64,000 nt of DNA. It comes from Pusillimonas minor (GTDB lineage Bacteria > Pseudomonadota > Gammaproteobacteria > Burkholderiales > Burkholderiaceae_B). A model generated the notes under the pieces. It did no database searches. It was not told the origin of the DNA and saw only the letters and a program-made list of their open reading frames with translations. Position numbers and translations under genes: made by a program. The DNA lies in NCBI RefSeq assembly GCF_014237865.1, contig NZ_JACJUU010000002.1, forward strand, positions 405,592 to 469,591, given 5' to 3'. Below are positions 63,473-64,000 of this stretch, in pieces (position 1 is the first letter of the stretch; every line of letters begins with the position of its first letter).

Positions 63473-64000
63473 CCAATGCCACAGATCGCCGTCGAATTGT
63501 AGAGTTGGTCAATGAAGCCCGAACGGCGGGAGCGCGTCTGCGTCGTGTCTGTGATGAACTGGGTATCGGCCTGAACACTTACCGACGCTGGTCGGTTCAA
63601 GGCTGTGAAGACCAGCGATCCCATGTCAGCCGACCCACACCGTCGCATGCGTTGACTCAGAGTGAACGTCAGGCGGTTCTGCACGCCTGCCACCGCCGGG
63701 AGTTTGCCAGCTTGCCACCCGCGCAGATCGTTGCCCGATTGCTGGACGATGAACAAACCTACCTGGCCTCGGAATCGACCTTCTACCGCATCCTGCATGC
63801 GGCGGGAGAACAGCGTCGTCGTGGACGCCAATCTGCGCCCCGCCATAAAGGACCGCCACGCCGTCATCGTACCGACCACCCCAACGCCGTGTGGAGTTGG
63901 GACGTGACCTATCTGCCGACCTTGGTGCGTGGCCAGTTCTTCTACCTGTACCTGATTGTTGATATCTACAGCCGCAAGATTGTCGGCTATGAGGTCTTTG
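63469..64000 (+). CDS. IS3-family transposase OrfB (3' end outside window)
   Basis: The DDE transposase of the element; the first 177 codons are in the window without a stop. It has an HTH-like N-terminus (RRVCDELGIGLNTYRRW), the PAQIVARLLDDE region and the first catalytic Asp in WSWDVTYLPT, then YLYLIVDIYSRKIVGYEVF (quoted here in full, 19 residues). The second Asp and Glu lie past the right edge. Confidence 0.88.
   Translation, partial: MTNATDRRRIVELVNEARTAGARLRRVCDELGIGLNTYRRWSVQGCEDQRSHVSRPTPSHALTQSERQAVLHACHRREFASLPPAQIVARLLDDEQTYLASESTFYRILHAAGEQRRRGRQSAPRHKGPPRRHRTDHPNAVWSWDVTYLPTLVRGQFFYLYLIVDIYSRKIVGYEVF

Larger units (their letters stand above)
62916..64000 (+). mobile_element. IS3-family insertion sequence (left end, right end outside window)
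   Basis: An IS3-type element with two overlapping frames starting within the dctP gene. The left end is placed near 62916 from the point where the binding-protein similarity stops; a GTTGGA/TCCAAC inverted pair lies within its first 45 bases. The exact terminal repeat and target duplication cannot be fixed because the right end is not in the window. Confidence 0.8.

Overview
The window is chromosomal DNA of a GC-rich betaproteobacterium, most probably from the order Burkholderiales, family Alcaligenaceae (Bordetella/Pusillimonas-like). This is judged from the gene neighbourhoods (cytochrome c4-engB-hemB; argS-SPOR protein-dsbA), the protein flavour and the codon use. No rRNA, tRNA or CRISPR array was found.

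Left part (1-32.7 kb) is mostly housekeeping: a cytochrome c (cut by the left edge), engB, hemB, topB, gluQ, smg, a thiolase, a metallo-hydrolase, a LysE exporter, metC, dsbA, a SPOR protein, argS, leuA, rpoN, bfd-bfr, prfC, a hybrid histidine kinase, an RhlE-type helicase and a lemA-TPM pair. Two things stand out. A 1311-residue secreted RHS protein (14273-18208) ends in a Tle1-like DUF2235 lipase domain. A 42-codon leucine-rich leader peptide (20748-20876), with alternative RNA pairings, lies upstream of leuA.

Middle part (32.8-47.99 kb) is an accessory catabolic island. An AbiE toxin-antitoxin pair opens it. Next come an aldehyde dehydrogenase and a 7Fe ferredoxin (minus strand), a TetR regulator, and a plus-strand run: 6-hydroxynicotinate reductase-like flavoprotein, UPF0280 (ApbE-like), two DUF1185 'amino acid synthesis' paralogues, enamidase and a CaiB/BaiF CoA-transferase. 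A second, paralogous TetR diverges from a Rieske oxygenase and a TIM-barrel isomerase. Both TetR promoter regions carry the motif TAATGTAGTRAATAC. The best reading is an aerobic organism using the reductive (Eubacterium barkeri-like) opening of a 6-hydroxynicotinate-type ring. 2-Formylglutarate would then be drained through a semialdehyde dehydrogenase and a glutarate-type CoA-transferase towards glutaryl-CoA.

Right part (48-64 kb) has HigBA and TumE-TumA modules, then a six-gene operon (octopine-dehydrogenase-like enzyme, 3-hydroxyacyl-CoA dehydrogenase, SsuA/TauA-type ABC importer of four components counting both permeases, MarR regulator) for an unknown substrate. After it come a DUF2442/DUF4160 pair, a HipBA module with four operators at an exact 26-bp period plus a deleted second hipB copy, a family 25 glycosyltransferase, a rearranged scar where a TrmB-like regulator fragment is joined head to head to a 5'-truncated TRAP permease, a TRAP binding protein cut by an IS3-family element, and the element itself running off the right edge.

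The catabolic cassettes are interleaved with five or six toxin-antitoxin-type modules, repeats and an IS, which marks 32.8-64 kb as a plastic accessory region.
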